Below are positions 16,194-24,137 of a stretch of DNA of 34,987 nt, in pieces. Source of the stretch: Planctomycetia bacterium (GTDB lineage: Bacteria > Planctomycetota > Planctomycetia > Pirellulales > Thermoguttaceae). Where the stretch lies: assembly GCA_030527015.1 (NCBI GenBank), contig JAUNBR010000045.1:1-34987 (forward strand), written 5' to 3'. The notes beneath the pieces were generated by a model. It saw only the letters and a list, made by a program, of their open reading frames with translations. It was not told the DNA's origin and ran no database searches. A program made the position numbers and the translations under genes. How positions within the stretch are numbered: the stretch's first letter is position 1; the number at the start of each line of letters is the position of its first letter.

Positions 16194-18368
16194 ATGAAAA
16201 TTATTAAGCGTAACGGAAGTGAAGCCAATTTTGATATAACGAAGATTATCGCGGCGGTCACGAAGGCAAATAATGTCGTTTTGTCCAATCAGCGTCTGAC
16301 GAAAGATCAGATCATGCAAATTGCGCATGGTGTACAGGCCATTTGTGAGGAGCGTTCTCATGCTTTAAATGTCGAAGAAATTCAAGATTTGGTCGAAAAT
16401 GCGATTATGGCGGCCGGGGCTTTTGAAGTCGCGCGCAAATATATCACTTACCGTTATGTGCAGAGTCTGAAGCGTACGACGAACACTACGGATGACCGTA
16501 TTTTGACGCTTATTGAGTGTAATAATGAAGAGGTAAAGCAAGAGAATTCCAATAAAAATCCCACGGTGAATAGTGTCCAGCGAGATTATATGGCTGGTGA
16601 GGTTTCGAAGGACCTGACCATGCGTATTTTGTTGCCGCAAGAAATCGTGAAGGCGGATGCGGAAGGGATTATTCATTTTCATGATGCGGATTATTTTGCG
16701 CAGCATATGCATAATTGCGATCTGGTTAATTTAGAAGACATGCTTCAAAATGGTACGGTGATTTCCGGAACGCTGATTGAAAAGCCGCATTCTTTTTCGA
16801 CTGCATGTAATATCGCGACGCAGATTATCGCGCAAGTTGCTTCCAGTCAGTATGGTGGACAAAGTATCAGTCTGACGCATCTGGCACCTTTTGTAGATAT
16901 TAGTCGGAAAAAGATACGTCGGGATGTCGAAGCGGAACTGCGGAAACTGGAAATTAATCCGGGCGAAGAAAAACTTTCGCAAATTGTCGAAGCACGGCTG
17001 CGGGAAGAAATTAAGCGTGGTGTGCAGACCATTCAGTATCAGGTCGTAACGCTGATGACTACGAACGGGCAGGCGCCATTCATCACGGTGTTTATGTATC
17101 TGAATGAGGCGGATACTCCGCAGCTGAAGGCAGATCTTTCGATTATTATTGAGGAAATGTTACGTCAGCGTTATCAGGGTGTTAAGAATGAAGAGGGCGT
17201 GTGGATTACACCGGCTTTCCCCAAGCTGATTTATGTTTTGGAGGAGGATAATGTTCGTGAAGGGACTCCTTATTTTTATCTGACGAAACTGGCAGCGAAA
17301 TGCACGGCGAAACGTATGGTGCCGGATTATATCAGTGAAAAAAAGATGCTGGAATATAAAATCGACAAAAACGGAGATGGAAACTGTTATACCTGTATGG
17401 GCTGCCGCAGTTTTCTGACGCCGTATGTCGATGAAAATGGGAAAGCAAAATATTATGGTCGATTTAATCAGGGTGTGGTTACACTTAATTTGGTGGATGT
17501 CGCGCTGTCCAGTGAAGGAGATGTCGATAAATTTTGGAAAATTTTTGATGAACGGCTGGAACTCTGTCACCGGGCTTTATTGTGCCGTCATAACCGACTG
17601 AAGGGAACGATTTCTGATGCGGCTCCGATTTTATGGCAGTATGGCGCGCTGGCGAGACTCAAAAAGGGAGAAACGATCGATAAACTGCTTTATGGTGGTT
17701 ATTCCACCATTAGCCTGGGGTATGCGGGTTTATATGAATGCTGTAAATATATGACAGGAATGAGTCATACGGATCCCGCGGCGAAACCTTTTGCTCTGCA
17801 AGTCATGCAGCACATGAATGATGCGTGTAAAAAATGGAAGGAAATACATCATATCGATTTCAGTCTTTACGGAACACCGCTGGAATCCACGACTTATAAA
17901 TTCGCGAAATGTCTGCAAAAACGTTTTGGTGTCGTTCCTGGTATTACTGACCGAAATTATATCACGAATAGTTATCATGTTCATGTTTCAGAACCGATAG
18001 ACGCGTTCACTAAACTGAAATTCGAAAGTGAGTTCCAGCGTCTGTCGCCTGGTGGTGCGATAAGTTATGTGGAAGTTCCGAATATGCAGGATAATTTAGA
18101 GGCTGTGATAAAGGTAATGCAGTTTATTTATGAGAATATCATGTATGCTGAACTGAACACGAAAAGTGATTACTGCCAGTGCTGCGGTTATGATGGTGAG
18201 GTACAGATCGTCGAGAAAGACGGAAAGCTGGAATGGGAGTGCCCGCGGTGTCATAATCATGACCAAAACAAATTAAATGTGGCACGCCGAACGTGTGGTT
18301 ATATCGGCACACAGTTCTGGAATCAGGGACGTACTGCGGAGATTATGGATCGCGTGCAGCACCTGTGA
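16194..18368 (+). CDS. nrdD: Anaerobic ribonucleoside-triphosphate reductase (class III)
   Basis: Glycyl-radical enzyme of 724 residues that makes dNTPs from NTPs without oxygen. An ATP-cone allosteric domain occupies about 3-92. The ten-stranded barrel follows, with a cysteine cluster CYTCMGC at 398-404 that probably includes the active-site thiyl cysteine. Near the end the zinc site is C661/C663/C664 with C683/C686, and the glycyl radical site RRTCGYIG has G702. Length is normal for the family. The ATG at 16194 has AAGGAAG about 7 nt upstream. Its activase NrdG is encoded divergently. Both promoters carry NrdR-like boxes, so joint repression by NrdR when deoxynucleotides are ample is the natural reading; nrdR itself is not in the window. 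Confidence 0.97.
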   Translation: MKIIKRNGSEANFDITKIIAAVTKANNVVLSNQRLTKDQIMQIAHGVQAICEERSHALNVEEIQDLVENAIMAAGAFEVARKYITYRYVQSLKRTTNTTDDRILTLIECNNEEVKQENSNKNPTVNSVQRDYMAGEVSKDLTMRILLPQEIVKADAEGIIHFHDADYFAQHMHNCDLVNLEDMLQNGTVISGTLIEKPHSFSTACNIATQIIAQVASSQYGGQSISLTHLAPFVDISRKKIRRDVEAELRKLEINPGEEKLSQIVEARLREEIKRGVQTIQYQVVTLMTTNGQAPFITVFMYLNEADTPQLKADLSIIIEEMLRQRYQGVKNEEGVWITPAFPKLIYVLEEDNVREGTPYFYLTKLAAKCTAKRMVPDYISEKKMLEYKIDKNGDGNCYTCMGCRSFLTPYVDENGKAKYYGRFNQGVVTLNLVDVALSSEGDVDKFWKIFDERLELCHRALLCRHNRLKGTISDAAPILWQYGALARLKKGETIDKLLYGGYSTISLGYAGLYECCKYMTGMSHTDPAAKPFALQVMQHMNDACKKWKEIHHIDFSLYGTPLESTTYKFAKCLQKRFGVVPGITDRNYITNSYHVHVSEPIDAFTKLKFESEFQRLSPGGAISYVEVPNMQDNLEAVIKVMQFIYENIMYAELNTKSDYCQCCGYDGEVQIVEKDGKLEWECPRCHNHDQNKLNVARRTCGYIGTQFWNQGRTAEIMDRVQHL

Positions 18369-18400
18369 TTCTTTGAGTTACGCATAAAATTACAATAAAA

Positions 18401-18447
18401 AATGGAACCAGTAAATATTCGATAAATTGCTGGTTCCACTTTTTTTG
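18401..18447. terminator. Bidirectional terminator built from two repeat B-tips
   Basis: TGGAACCAG (18403-18411) pairs with CTGGTTCCA (18429-18437) and is flanked by AAAAAA on the left and TTTTTTT on the right. It fits termination of nrdD and of the convergent hisS. The stem is the arm-B tip of the dispersed family present twice, head to head. Confidence 0.75.
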
Positions 18448-18505
18448 TACTCGGTGTACTATAAAATTTCTCTTTACCGCTATTTTTGCTCGGCTAAAAA
18501 TATTT
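18441..18505 (+). repeat. Dispersed repeat, left part only
   Basis: TTTTTTGTACTCGGTGTACT then ATAAAATTTC is arm A, followed by GCTATTTTTGCTCGGCTAAAA. The copy breaks off where the next arm A begins at about 18503. Confidence 0.65.
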
Positions 18506-18609
18506 TTTCCTCGATACACTATAAAATTCCGCTTCCCCGGCATTTCACTCGCTGAAAATGCATGCTTTCAGAGCCACACAAAACAGAAATTTAAAGTGGA
18601 ACCAGTATG
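18503..18609 (+). repeat. Dispersed repeat, full copy
   Basis: TTTTTTCCTCGATACACTA then TAAAATTCCGC; centre GGCATTTCACTCGCTGAAAATGC; right arm ACAGAAATTTAAAG then TGGAACCAGTATGAAAA. It ends about 10 bases after the hisS stop codon on the convergent strand. Confidence 0.85.
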
Positions 18610-18619
18610 AAAAAAAGAA

Positions 18620-19939
18620 TCAGATGTTTTTTTTCAGGTATTCCAATAATTGCTGCTGCGGCACATCTGTCTGTGTTTGTGCGTGAAGATCTTTAACCTG
18701 AAAGATCTGGGATTCTATTTCTGAGGTGCCGGCGATAATGGCGTAACGGAATCCTTTTTTATCTGCATATTTTAGTTGGGCACCCAATTTTTTCGGTTCA
18801 GGATATATTTCCACTCCGATTCCCGCGGCGCGGAGCATGGCGGCGATTCGGAGGTATTCATGGAGTTTTTCCGCGTCAAAAAAGGGAATGAAAACTTCCA
18901 CAGGCGTTTTCAGAGAAGGAAGCATTCCCAGCTGTTCCATTCCAGATAATAATCGGTCCAGACCCAGAGAAGCCCCGATTCCTGGCACGGGCTGTTTCAT
19001 GAACATTCCTGTTAAATTATCATAACGTCCGCCGGAACAGACACTCCCCAGGGCGGGCAGGTCTTCCAGAAAAGTTTCCCAGATGGTGCCCGTATAATAA
19101 TCCAGTCCTCGGGCGATGGAAACATCTAGCTTTAAATTTTCTTCAGGAATCCCCACAGCGGCTGCGGCGGTAAGAATGGCACTTAAATCTGCATGACCGG
19201 ATTCCCCTTTTTCACTGCCAGAAACCAGTAAGGCAAGTTTTTCCAAAATTTCCTGATTACTTCCCTGAAGTGTCGCCAGCTGCAGTACGTTTTTCGCCTG
19301 TTCTTCAGTCGTTCCTGCCGTCTGTGACATTTCTTTCAGAACGGCGTCATATCCGATTTTTGTAATTTTATCCAGTGCACGCAGCACAGGAACGGTTTTC
19401 TCTGTAAGATTTAATTTTTCCAGTAAACCGCTGAGGATTTTTCGATTATTCAGATGAATCGAGAAACGCTGAAATCCGATTTTCCGCATTAAATCATAAA
19501 TGATGAGTGTCGATTCGATATCCGCAGAAATGTGAGTTGTGCCGATGGTGTCAAAATCACACTGCATGAATTCCCGGTAACGCCCCGACTGAGGGTTTTC
19601 TCCACGCCAGACGGTGGCGATATGAAAACGTTTAAAGGGTGTGCCCAGTTCATTCATGTGCTGAGAGACAAAACGCGCCAGGGGAACGGTCAGATCAAAA
19701 CGCATTCCGACTTCTCGTCCTCCGTTATCTTTAAACTTATAAAGCTGTTTATCCGTTTCTTCACTCCCTTTTCCCATGAGAATATCCAGATACTCCAGTG
19801 CAGGCGTGTCGATCGGACTAAATCCATAAGACTGGTACACCTGAGAAGCCGTTTCGATCAGTTTTCGTCGTGGAATCATCGCTTCAGGTAAATAGTCACG
19901 AAATCCTTTTAATGTGCGTGGGGTGATAAGGGATGTCAT
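18620..19939 (-). CDS. hisS: Histidyl-tRNA synthetase
   Basis: Class II aminoacyl-tRNA synthetase, 439 residues, which charges tRNA-His in the cytosol. Motif 1 region GFSPIDTPALEYLDIL (39-54); RFDLTVPLAR at 80-89; motif 2 with R112 in TVWRGENPQSGRYREFMQCDFD; histidine-specific motif LDYYTGTIWE at about 280; and a C-terminal anticodon-binding domain from about 340 (VEVFIPFFDAEKLHEYLR). ATG 19939 follows AAGGAG by about 6 nt. It stands alone, convergent with nrdD. Confidence 0.97.
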   Translation of the reverse strand: MTSLITPRTLKGFRDYLPEAMIPRRKLIETASQVYQSYGFSPIDTPALEYLDILMGKGSEETDKQLYKFKDNGGREVGMRFDLTVPLARFVSQHMNELGTPFKRFHIATVWRGENPQSGRYREFMQCDFDTIGTTHISADIESTLIIYDLMRKIGFQRFSIHLNNRKILSGLLEKLNLTEKTVPVLRALDKITKIGYDAVLKEMSQTAGTTEEQAKNVLQLATLQGSNQEILEKLALLVSGSEKGESGHADLSAILTAAAAVGIPEENLKLDVSIARGLDYYTGTIWETFLEDLPALGSVCSGGRYDNLTGMFMKQPVPGIGASLGLDRLLSGMEQLGMLPSLKTPVEVFIPFFDAEKLHEYLRIAAMLRAAGIGVEIYPEPKKLGAQLKYADKKGFRYAIIAGTSEIESQIFQVKDLHAQTQTDVPQQQLLEYLKKNI

Positions 19940-19967
19940 ACGCGCTCCTTTTTGGTTTTTGTGTGAA

Positions 19968-20075
19968 ATATACTACTTCTCCTTTAAATTTCCATTTCGT
20001 ACACCTCTTAACGCAGGCATTTTGAGCCAAAAATGCCGGAAAAGCGAAAATTTATAGTGTGCCTCAGATATAAAA
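19968..20075 (-). repeat. Dispersed repeat, full copy upstream of hisS
   Basis: Arm B-like ATACTACTTCTCCTTTAAAT; inner AGGCATTTTGAGCCAAAAATGCC; arm-A complement AATTTATAGTGTGCCTCAG then ATATAAAAT. It is the first of a cluster filling the 800-bp hisS/PFK gap. Confidence 0.8.
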
Positions 20076-20082
20076 TGCTGAT

Positions 20083-20148
20083 AAAACGGAAATTTATCGT
20101 GTATCGGATATAAAAAATGAAAATTTAAGTGGACGCGGTGTAAAATGG
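20083..20148. repeat. Isolated repeat arms (A then B)
   Basis: An arm-A complement (AAACGGAAATTTATCGTG then TATCGGATATAAAAA) is followed directly by a B-like arm (GAAAATTTAAGTGGACGCGG then TGTAAAAT), with no central hairpin. Confidence 0.55.
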
Positions 20149-20227
20149 AAAATAGTATTATATAAAAAAGATGAAATTTTACAAGAAGTGGGCACGGAAA
20201 GCACGGATTTTTTACGTATTTCCCTGA
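20149..20227. other. Short unexplained spacer
   Basis: No gene or clear signal is seen between repeat copies here. Confidence 0.3.
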
Positions 20228-20367
20228 TTTTATACCCGATACACTTAATTTTTCGCCTCCCCGACATTTTGCTTCGCTGAAAACAGACATTTTTATCGAA
20301 ACAAAAATGCCGTCCGGTCTGTGGCGGGCAGGGGAAGGGAAATTTTATAGTTCATCGAGTATAAAAA
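20228..20367. repeat. Dispersed repeat, two A arms, expanded centre
   Basis: Left arm A TTTTATACCCGATACACTTA and right arm-A complement AATTTTATAGTTCATCGAG then TATAAAA, so both ends are A. The centre has two ATTTT/AAAAT hairpin elements and a GC-rich GTCCGGTCTGTGGCGGGC segment. Confidence 0.75.
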
Positions 20368-20452
20368 AATAAAGATGGATAAACTGAAGAGAATGTGTTA
20401 CAGAAAATGATAAAAAGAGGCGGTGTCTTGAAAAAAATAAAGAAAATGATAA

Positions 20453-20585
20453 AATACACTTTTCTACTATAAAAATTCGTTTTATCTGCTCTTCAAGACT
20501 TTTTTTAGTGCATGAAATGTCGGAAAAATGGAATTTTATGGTATTTTGGGAATATACTCTGACTCCACTTTAGAATTTAGCGTTC
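20453..20585. repeat. Dispersed repeat, diverged, with trailing B arm
   Basis: ACTATAAAAATTCGTTTTA on the left and TGGAATTTTATGGTATTTTG then GGAATATA on the right mark a diverged copy. A further B arm follows (ATACTCTGACTCCACTTTAG). Confidence 0.5.
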
Positions 20586-20612
20586 TGCGGCCACGGAAAC
20601 CATTTTCATAAA

Positions 20613-20721
20613 TATACTGTTTTCACTTTAAATTTTTCGTTTTGTGCGTTTCTTAAAGCTGACATTTCAGCGAAATAAAAATGCCGAGAAAACGAAAGTT
20701 CATAGCGCATCCGGTATAAAA
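20613..20721 (-). repeat. Dispersed repeat, full copy
   Basis: Arm B ATACTGTTTTCACTTTAAAT; centre CTGACATTTCAGCGAAATAAAA; arm-A complement GTTCATAGCGCATCCGG then TATAAAA. Confidence 0.8.
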
Positions 20722-20749
20722 TGATTTTCATGAAATAAAATGGCGGAAG

Positions 20750-20790
20750 CGGAAATTCGCGGAAATTTATGGCGTGTGCCGAGTATAAAT
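20750..20790 (-). repeat. Dispersed repeat, single A arm before the PFK gene
   Basis: GCGGAAATTTATGGCGTGTG then CCGAGTATAAAT is an arm-A complement. The ATG inside it opens the PFK frame 21 codons upstream of the real start. Confidence 0.65.
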
Positions 20791-20831
20791 CTTTTACTGA
20801 AATTTTAGACCCTATTACAGGAGAAACACTT

Positions 20832-22187
20832 ATGTCGCTGAAAAGTCCACAGAAACACGAATCAGAAATTAAAAAAGTTGGTATTTTGTTTTCCGGTGGC
20901 CCGGCACCGTCCGCGAACGCCGTAATTTGTTCGGCGGCTCAGTGTTTTACCCGCGCGGGAATCGAAGTTTATGGTTTTATGAATGGTTATAGCCATATGG
21001 TCGAATTTCGGGAAGGGGATGTTCTGAAGGAAGATGTGGATTATATCCGACTGGACAAAATGAATTTGGAAGGACGGCGGACGGAAGGCGGGATTATTAT
21101 CGGTTCTGCGCGCGCGAATCCTGGAAAGGCCATGGGGCGTCCGGAAGATCTTTCCGACGAAAAGTCGACTGCTCCCATGCTGCGGGTGTATAAAGCGTTT
21201 ACCAGTCTTGGCCTGGACGCGGTACTTTCCATCGGCGGTGATGACACGCTGACGACTGCCGCAAAATTTAAATTATTCCAAGATACGTTTCCTGAAGGTA
21301 CAAAAAAAATTCGGGTCATTCATCTGCCCAAGACGATCGATAATGATTATGAGGGAATCGATTTTACCTTCGGTTTCTTCACGGCTGTAAACCTTTTAGC
21401 GCAGCAGCTGCGGAATCTGCTTTTTGATGCTTCTGCGACGAACTGTTATTACATCGCGCAGATGATGGGACGGAAAGCAGCTTGGCTGAGTTACGGCGCG
21501 GCAATTGCTGGTGAAGCAAGTCTTGTAATCGGACTGGAAGATATCGTGGAAAATTGGTGGTCGGAAGAGGACACGGTTTTACCGAAAACTGGAGAAAAAG
21601 TTCTTGATGAAAACGGCCAGCCTGTAAAACGTCAGATTATAAGAATGGATAAACTGGTAGGACGTATCGCGGATACCGTTCAGGCACGTCTGGCAGAGGG
21701 GAAGAAGTATGGAGTAATCGCAGTCGCGGAGGGAATCGGTGAATATTTACCTCAGGAAGAAATTCGCTGCTGTATTTCGGAAGATGAATATCATTCTTTA
21801 GAACCGGATTCTTTTGGACATTTTCCTGTTTCTCAGCTGAAATACAGCTCTCGTCTGGGACGTCTCGTGGCATCTGAACTGGAAAAGCGTGGGGAATCTA
21901 AAATAAAATTTGTGGGACTTCAGTTCGGTTATGAGGCGCGCTGTCAGCCGCCGGTGGCTTTCGATATTATTCTTGGAAGCCAGCTCGGAACAGGTGCTTT
22001 TGTGGCTCTGGTGGAAGAGAATATGAATGGCGTTATGGTTTCTGTCGGAAAAGAATTAAAACTGAAATTTGAGAAATTCGAAGATTTAATTAACATGGAT
22101 AAACTCCGTGCGTATCAGCGCCCCATGCGTCTGGGGGAAGGACTTCATCAGTTGGCACGTTACATGGAAGCGTGGGTGCAGGAATAA
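20832..22187 (+). CDS. Pyrophosphate-type 6-phosphofructokinase
   Basis: Phosphofructokinase family protein, 451 residues, cytosolic; converts fructose 6-phosphate to the 1,6-bisphosphate. The donor motif is GGDDT (135-139) and the substrate motif PKTIDND (166-172). An Asp in place of the second Gly of GGDGS and the Lys before TIDND are the known marks of PPi rather than ATP use. Other family blocks are ILFSGGPAPSAN, QMMGRKAAWL and LQFGYEARCQPP. I set the start at 20832 because AGGAG (20819-20823) lies 8 nt upstream; the longer frame from 20769 begins inside a dispersed repeat. A second PFK of this type is at 33110-34402. PPi use would make this step reversible and save ATP. Confidence 0.9.
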   Translation: MSLKSPQKHESEIKKVGILFSGGPAPSANAVICSAAQCFTRAGIEVYGFMNGYSHMVEFREGDVLKEDVDYIRLDKMNLEGRRTEGGIIIGSARANPGKAMGRPEDLSDEKSTAPMLRVYKAFTSLGLDAVLSIGGDDTLTTAAKFKLFQDTFPEGTKKIRVIHLPKTIDNDYEGIDFTFGFFTAVNLLAQQLRNLLFDASATNCYYIAQMMGRKAAWLSYGAAIAGEASLVIGLEDIVENWWSEEDTVLPKTGEKVLDENGQPVKRQIIRMDKLVGRIADTVQARLAEGKKYGVIAVAEGIGEYLPQEEIRCCISEDEYHSLEPDSFGHFPVSQLKYSSRLGRLVASELEKRGESKIKFVGLQFGYEARCQPPVAFDIILGSQLGTGAFVALVEENMNGVMVSVGKELKLKFEKFEDLINMDKLRAYQRPMRLGEGLHQLARYMEAWVQE

Positions 22188-22248
22188 GTTTTCCGGTATT
22201 TTTATATCATGATTTTATGTGTTACTGATACCGTAATTTAATGATTTT

Positions 22249-22337
22249 CATTTAAAGTTTCGTTTCGCAGGCATTTCAGGATGTATGAAATGCCTGTTTT
22301 CATGGCCGCGTGAAAAGAAAATTTAAATCTGTATAAT
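22249..22337 (+). repeat. Dispersed repeat, diverged copy
   Basis: CATTTAAAGTTTCGTTTCGC on the left; a good inner hairpin GGCATTTC...GAAATGCC; AAAAGAAAATTTAAAT then CTGTATAAT on the right. The left tip is degraded. Confidence 0.65.
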
Positions 22338-22446
22338 ATCCTGGTTTCACTTTAAATTTCCGTTTTGTGCGGCTCTGAGAACCAGCATTTTCAGCGAAGC
22401 AAAAATGCTGGGGAAGCGGAAATTTATCGTCTGTCGGGTATAAAAT
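22338..22446 (-). repeat. Dispersed repeat, full copy before xseA
   Basis: Arm B TCCTGGTTTCACTTTAAATT; hairpin CCAGCATTTT...AAAATGCTGG; arm-A complement AAATTTATCGTCTGTCGGG then TATAAAAT. It abuts the preceding opposite copy and ends about 23 nt before the xseA start. Confidence 0.85.
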
Positions 22447-22469
22447 TTTTGAAATTCAGGTTTTGGAAT

Positions 22470-23732
22470 ATGTCATTATTTTTTTTTGATGAAGAGGAAA
22501 ACAGAGAAGAAATCGTGGAGGATGGACAGCCTCCGATTTTTAGCGTTACGCAGCTGACGCACGGGGTACGTGATTTACTGGGGACGGTATTTCCTGACGT
22601 CCGTGTTTCTGGAGAAGTGACGGATCTTACTGCTGCACGGACAGGGCACCGATATTTTTCGCTGAAGGATGAAAATTCCCAGCTTTCTGCGGTCATGTGG
22701 CGTTCTGTGGCGGAACGGATTAAAACGAAAATTGAAAGTGGTCTGAAAGTGATATGTCGCGGGCGAATCGAGGTATATCCGCCGCGTGGAACCTATCAAT
22801 TAATCGTTTCGCAGGTGGAAGTGCAGGGACAGGGGGAGCTGGAACGAGCGTTTTTAGAACTGAAACAGCGTCTGGAGGCAGAGGGATTATTTGATCGCAG
22901 CCATAAGAAACCGATTCCTGCGTGGATCCGGCGTGTGGGTGTGATAACGAGTCCTGATGGTGCGGCGATTCATGATTTTCTGGAAGTTTTGCGTCGCAGG
23001 TGGCAGGGTGTGGATGTGATGATTTATCCAGCACCTGTACAGGGGAAAGGTGCGGCGGAGCGTCTTGCGGAAGGCGTCAGAGTTTTTAATCGTCTGGGGC
23101 CGGATTACGCGCCGGAGTGTCTGGTAATTACCCGGGGCGGCGGAAGCATGGAGGATCTGTGGGAATTTAATGAAGAAGTTCTGATTCGTGCAGTTTTTGA
23201 ATCTGACATTCCTGTAATTTCCGCGGTGGGGCACGAAATCGACGTAACACTCTGTGATCTGGTGGCGGATCTTCGGGCTTTAACGCCCACGGAAGCGGCG
23301 GAACGTATTTCTCCAGATATTATGTCGCTGAAAGAAAGATGGAACCAGTATGTTCAGAGACTTCGTTACGCTATTTTAAATGTGCTGGAAATGCGCCAGA
23401 CTCAGCTTCAGGTCATCAGGACGCGGCCTATTTTTAAGTTTCCGTACCGGCTGCTGGATGAAAGCGCACAAAAAGTGGATGTGCTTCAAAAAATGCTGGA
23501 TGAAATTTTGCTTCGCCGACTGGAGAATCTGGAGAAAGACGTTTTAAGTGTCGCTGGCCGGCTGGATACACTTAGTCCGGTAAAAGTACTGTCACGCGGA
23601 TACTCAGTTACGAAAGATGAAAGGACGGGAAAAGTTTTGTTGGATGCGGCGGAGGTGCTGCCCGGCACGAGGATTATTACACGTCTGCATAATGGGGAGC
23701 TGGTCAGTCGTGTGGAGGAAATGATGTTTTGA
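22470..23732 (+). CDS. xseA: Exodeoxyribonuclease VII large subunit
   Basis: Large subunit of exonuclease VII, 420 residues, cytosolic; with XseB it degrades single-stranded DNA to short oligonucleotides. An N-terminal OB-fold covers about 20-115 (SVTQLTHGVRDLLGTVFPDV ... GHRYFSLKDE) and the catalytic region about 130-330 carries RVGVITSPDGAAIHD, VITRGGGSMEDLWEFNEE and SAVGHEIDVTLCDLVADLRA, all family-typical. A coiled-coil helix region follows, then the conserved end LSPVKVLSRGYSV. ATG 22470 is chosen; the frame opens 35 codons earlier at 22365, but those codons are translated from a dispersed repeat. No xseB follows. Instead a degenerate copy of part of the gene lies 75 bp downstream. Confidence 0.94.
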   Translation: MSLFFFDEEENREEIVEDGQPPIFSVTQLTHGVRDLLGTVFPDVRVSGEVTDLTAARTGHRYFSLKDENSQLSAVMWRSVAERIKTKIESGLKVICRGRIEVYPPRGTYQLIVSQVEVQGQGELERAFLELKQRLEAEGLFDRSHKKPIPAWIRRVGVITSPDGAAIHDFLEVLRRRWQGVDVMIYPAPVQGKGAAERLAEGVRVFNRLGPDYAPECLVITRGGGSMEDLWEFNEEVLIRAVFESDIPVISAVGHEIDVTLCDLVADLRALTPTEAAERISPDIMSLKERWNQYVQRLRYAILNVLEMRQTQLQVIRTRPIFKFPYRLLDESAQKVDVLQKMLDEILLRRLENLEKDVLSVAGRLDTLSPVKVLSRGYSVTKDERTGKVLLDAAEVLPGTRIITRLHNGELVSRVEEMMF

Positions 23733-23806
23733 GAGTTTTCGTAAGAGGAAAATACGGAATTTGTGGCAGGTAAAGAAAACGCATTTAAGATGAAAGGGAA
23801 GGGAAG

Positions 23807-23893
23807 GAAAGCACATAAAAAGTGGATGTGCTTTAAAAAATGCTGGATGAAGTTTTGTTTCGCCGACTGGAGAATCTGGAGAAAGAAATTTTG
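23807..23893 (+). pseudogene. Degenerate duplicate of an internal xseA segment
   Basis: These bases align without gaps to 23460-23546 inside xseA at about 92% identity (seven differences by eye, nearly all transitions). Read in the xseA frame, the copy has a stop after three codons and another soon after, so it is not coding. It ends close to a dispersed repeat that begins at 23908. Confidence 0.8.
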
Positions 23894-23907
23894 GCGCGTC
23901 ATATGCG

Positions 23908-24016
23908 TTTTATATCCGATACACCATAAATTTCTGCTTCCCCGGCATTTTGTTTCGCTGAAAATACCTGCTTTTAGAGCCGCAAAAAATGGAAAATTAA
24001 AATGGATTCAGTATAA
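23908..24016 (+). repeat. Dispersed repeat, full copy
   Basis: Arm A GTTTTATATCCGATACACCA then TAAATTTCTGC; hairpin GGCATTTTGTTTCGCTGAAAATACC; right arm AATGGAAAATTAAAA then TGGATTCAGTATAAG. Confidence 0.85.
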
Positions 24017-24137
24017 GTGAATTTAGTCATATCGTGCATCAGGAATAAAAAAAGCCTGTATTTAAATCCGTATAGGGTGGAAAGTCATGTTAAAATTAGG
24101 GAATGCAGAAAACAGTAATCGAAAGAAGGGCATTATT

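Noticed and set aside
19973..20290. A 105-codon minus-strand frame upstream of hisS
   Set aside because: It consists almost entirely of repeat copies in translation.
23763..24020. An 85-codon frame after xseA
   Set aside because: It is an out-of-frame reading of the decayed xseA duplicate and a dispersed repeat, with a Lys/Trp/Cys-rich composition unlike a real protein.
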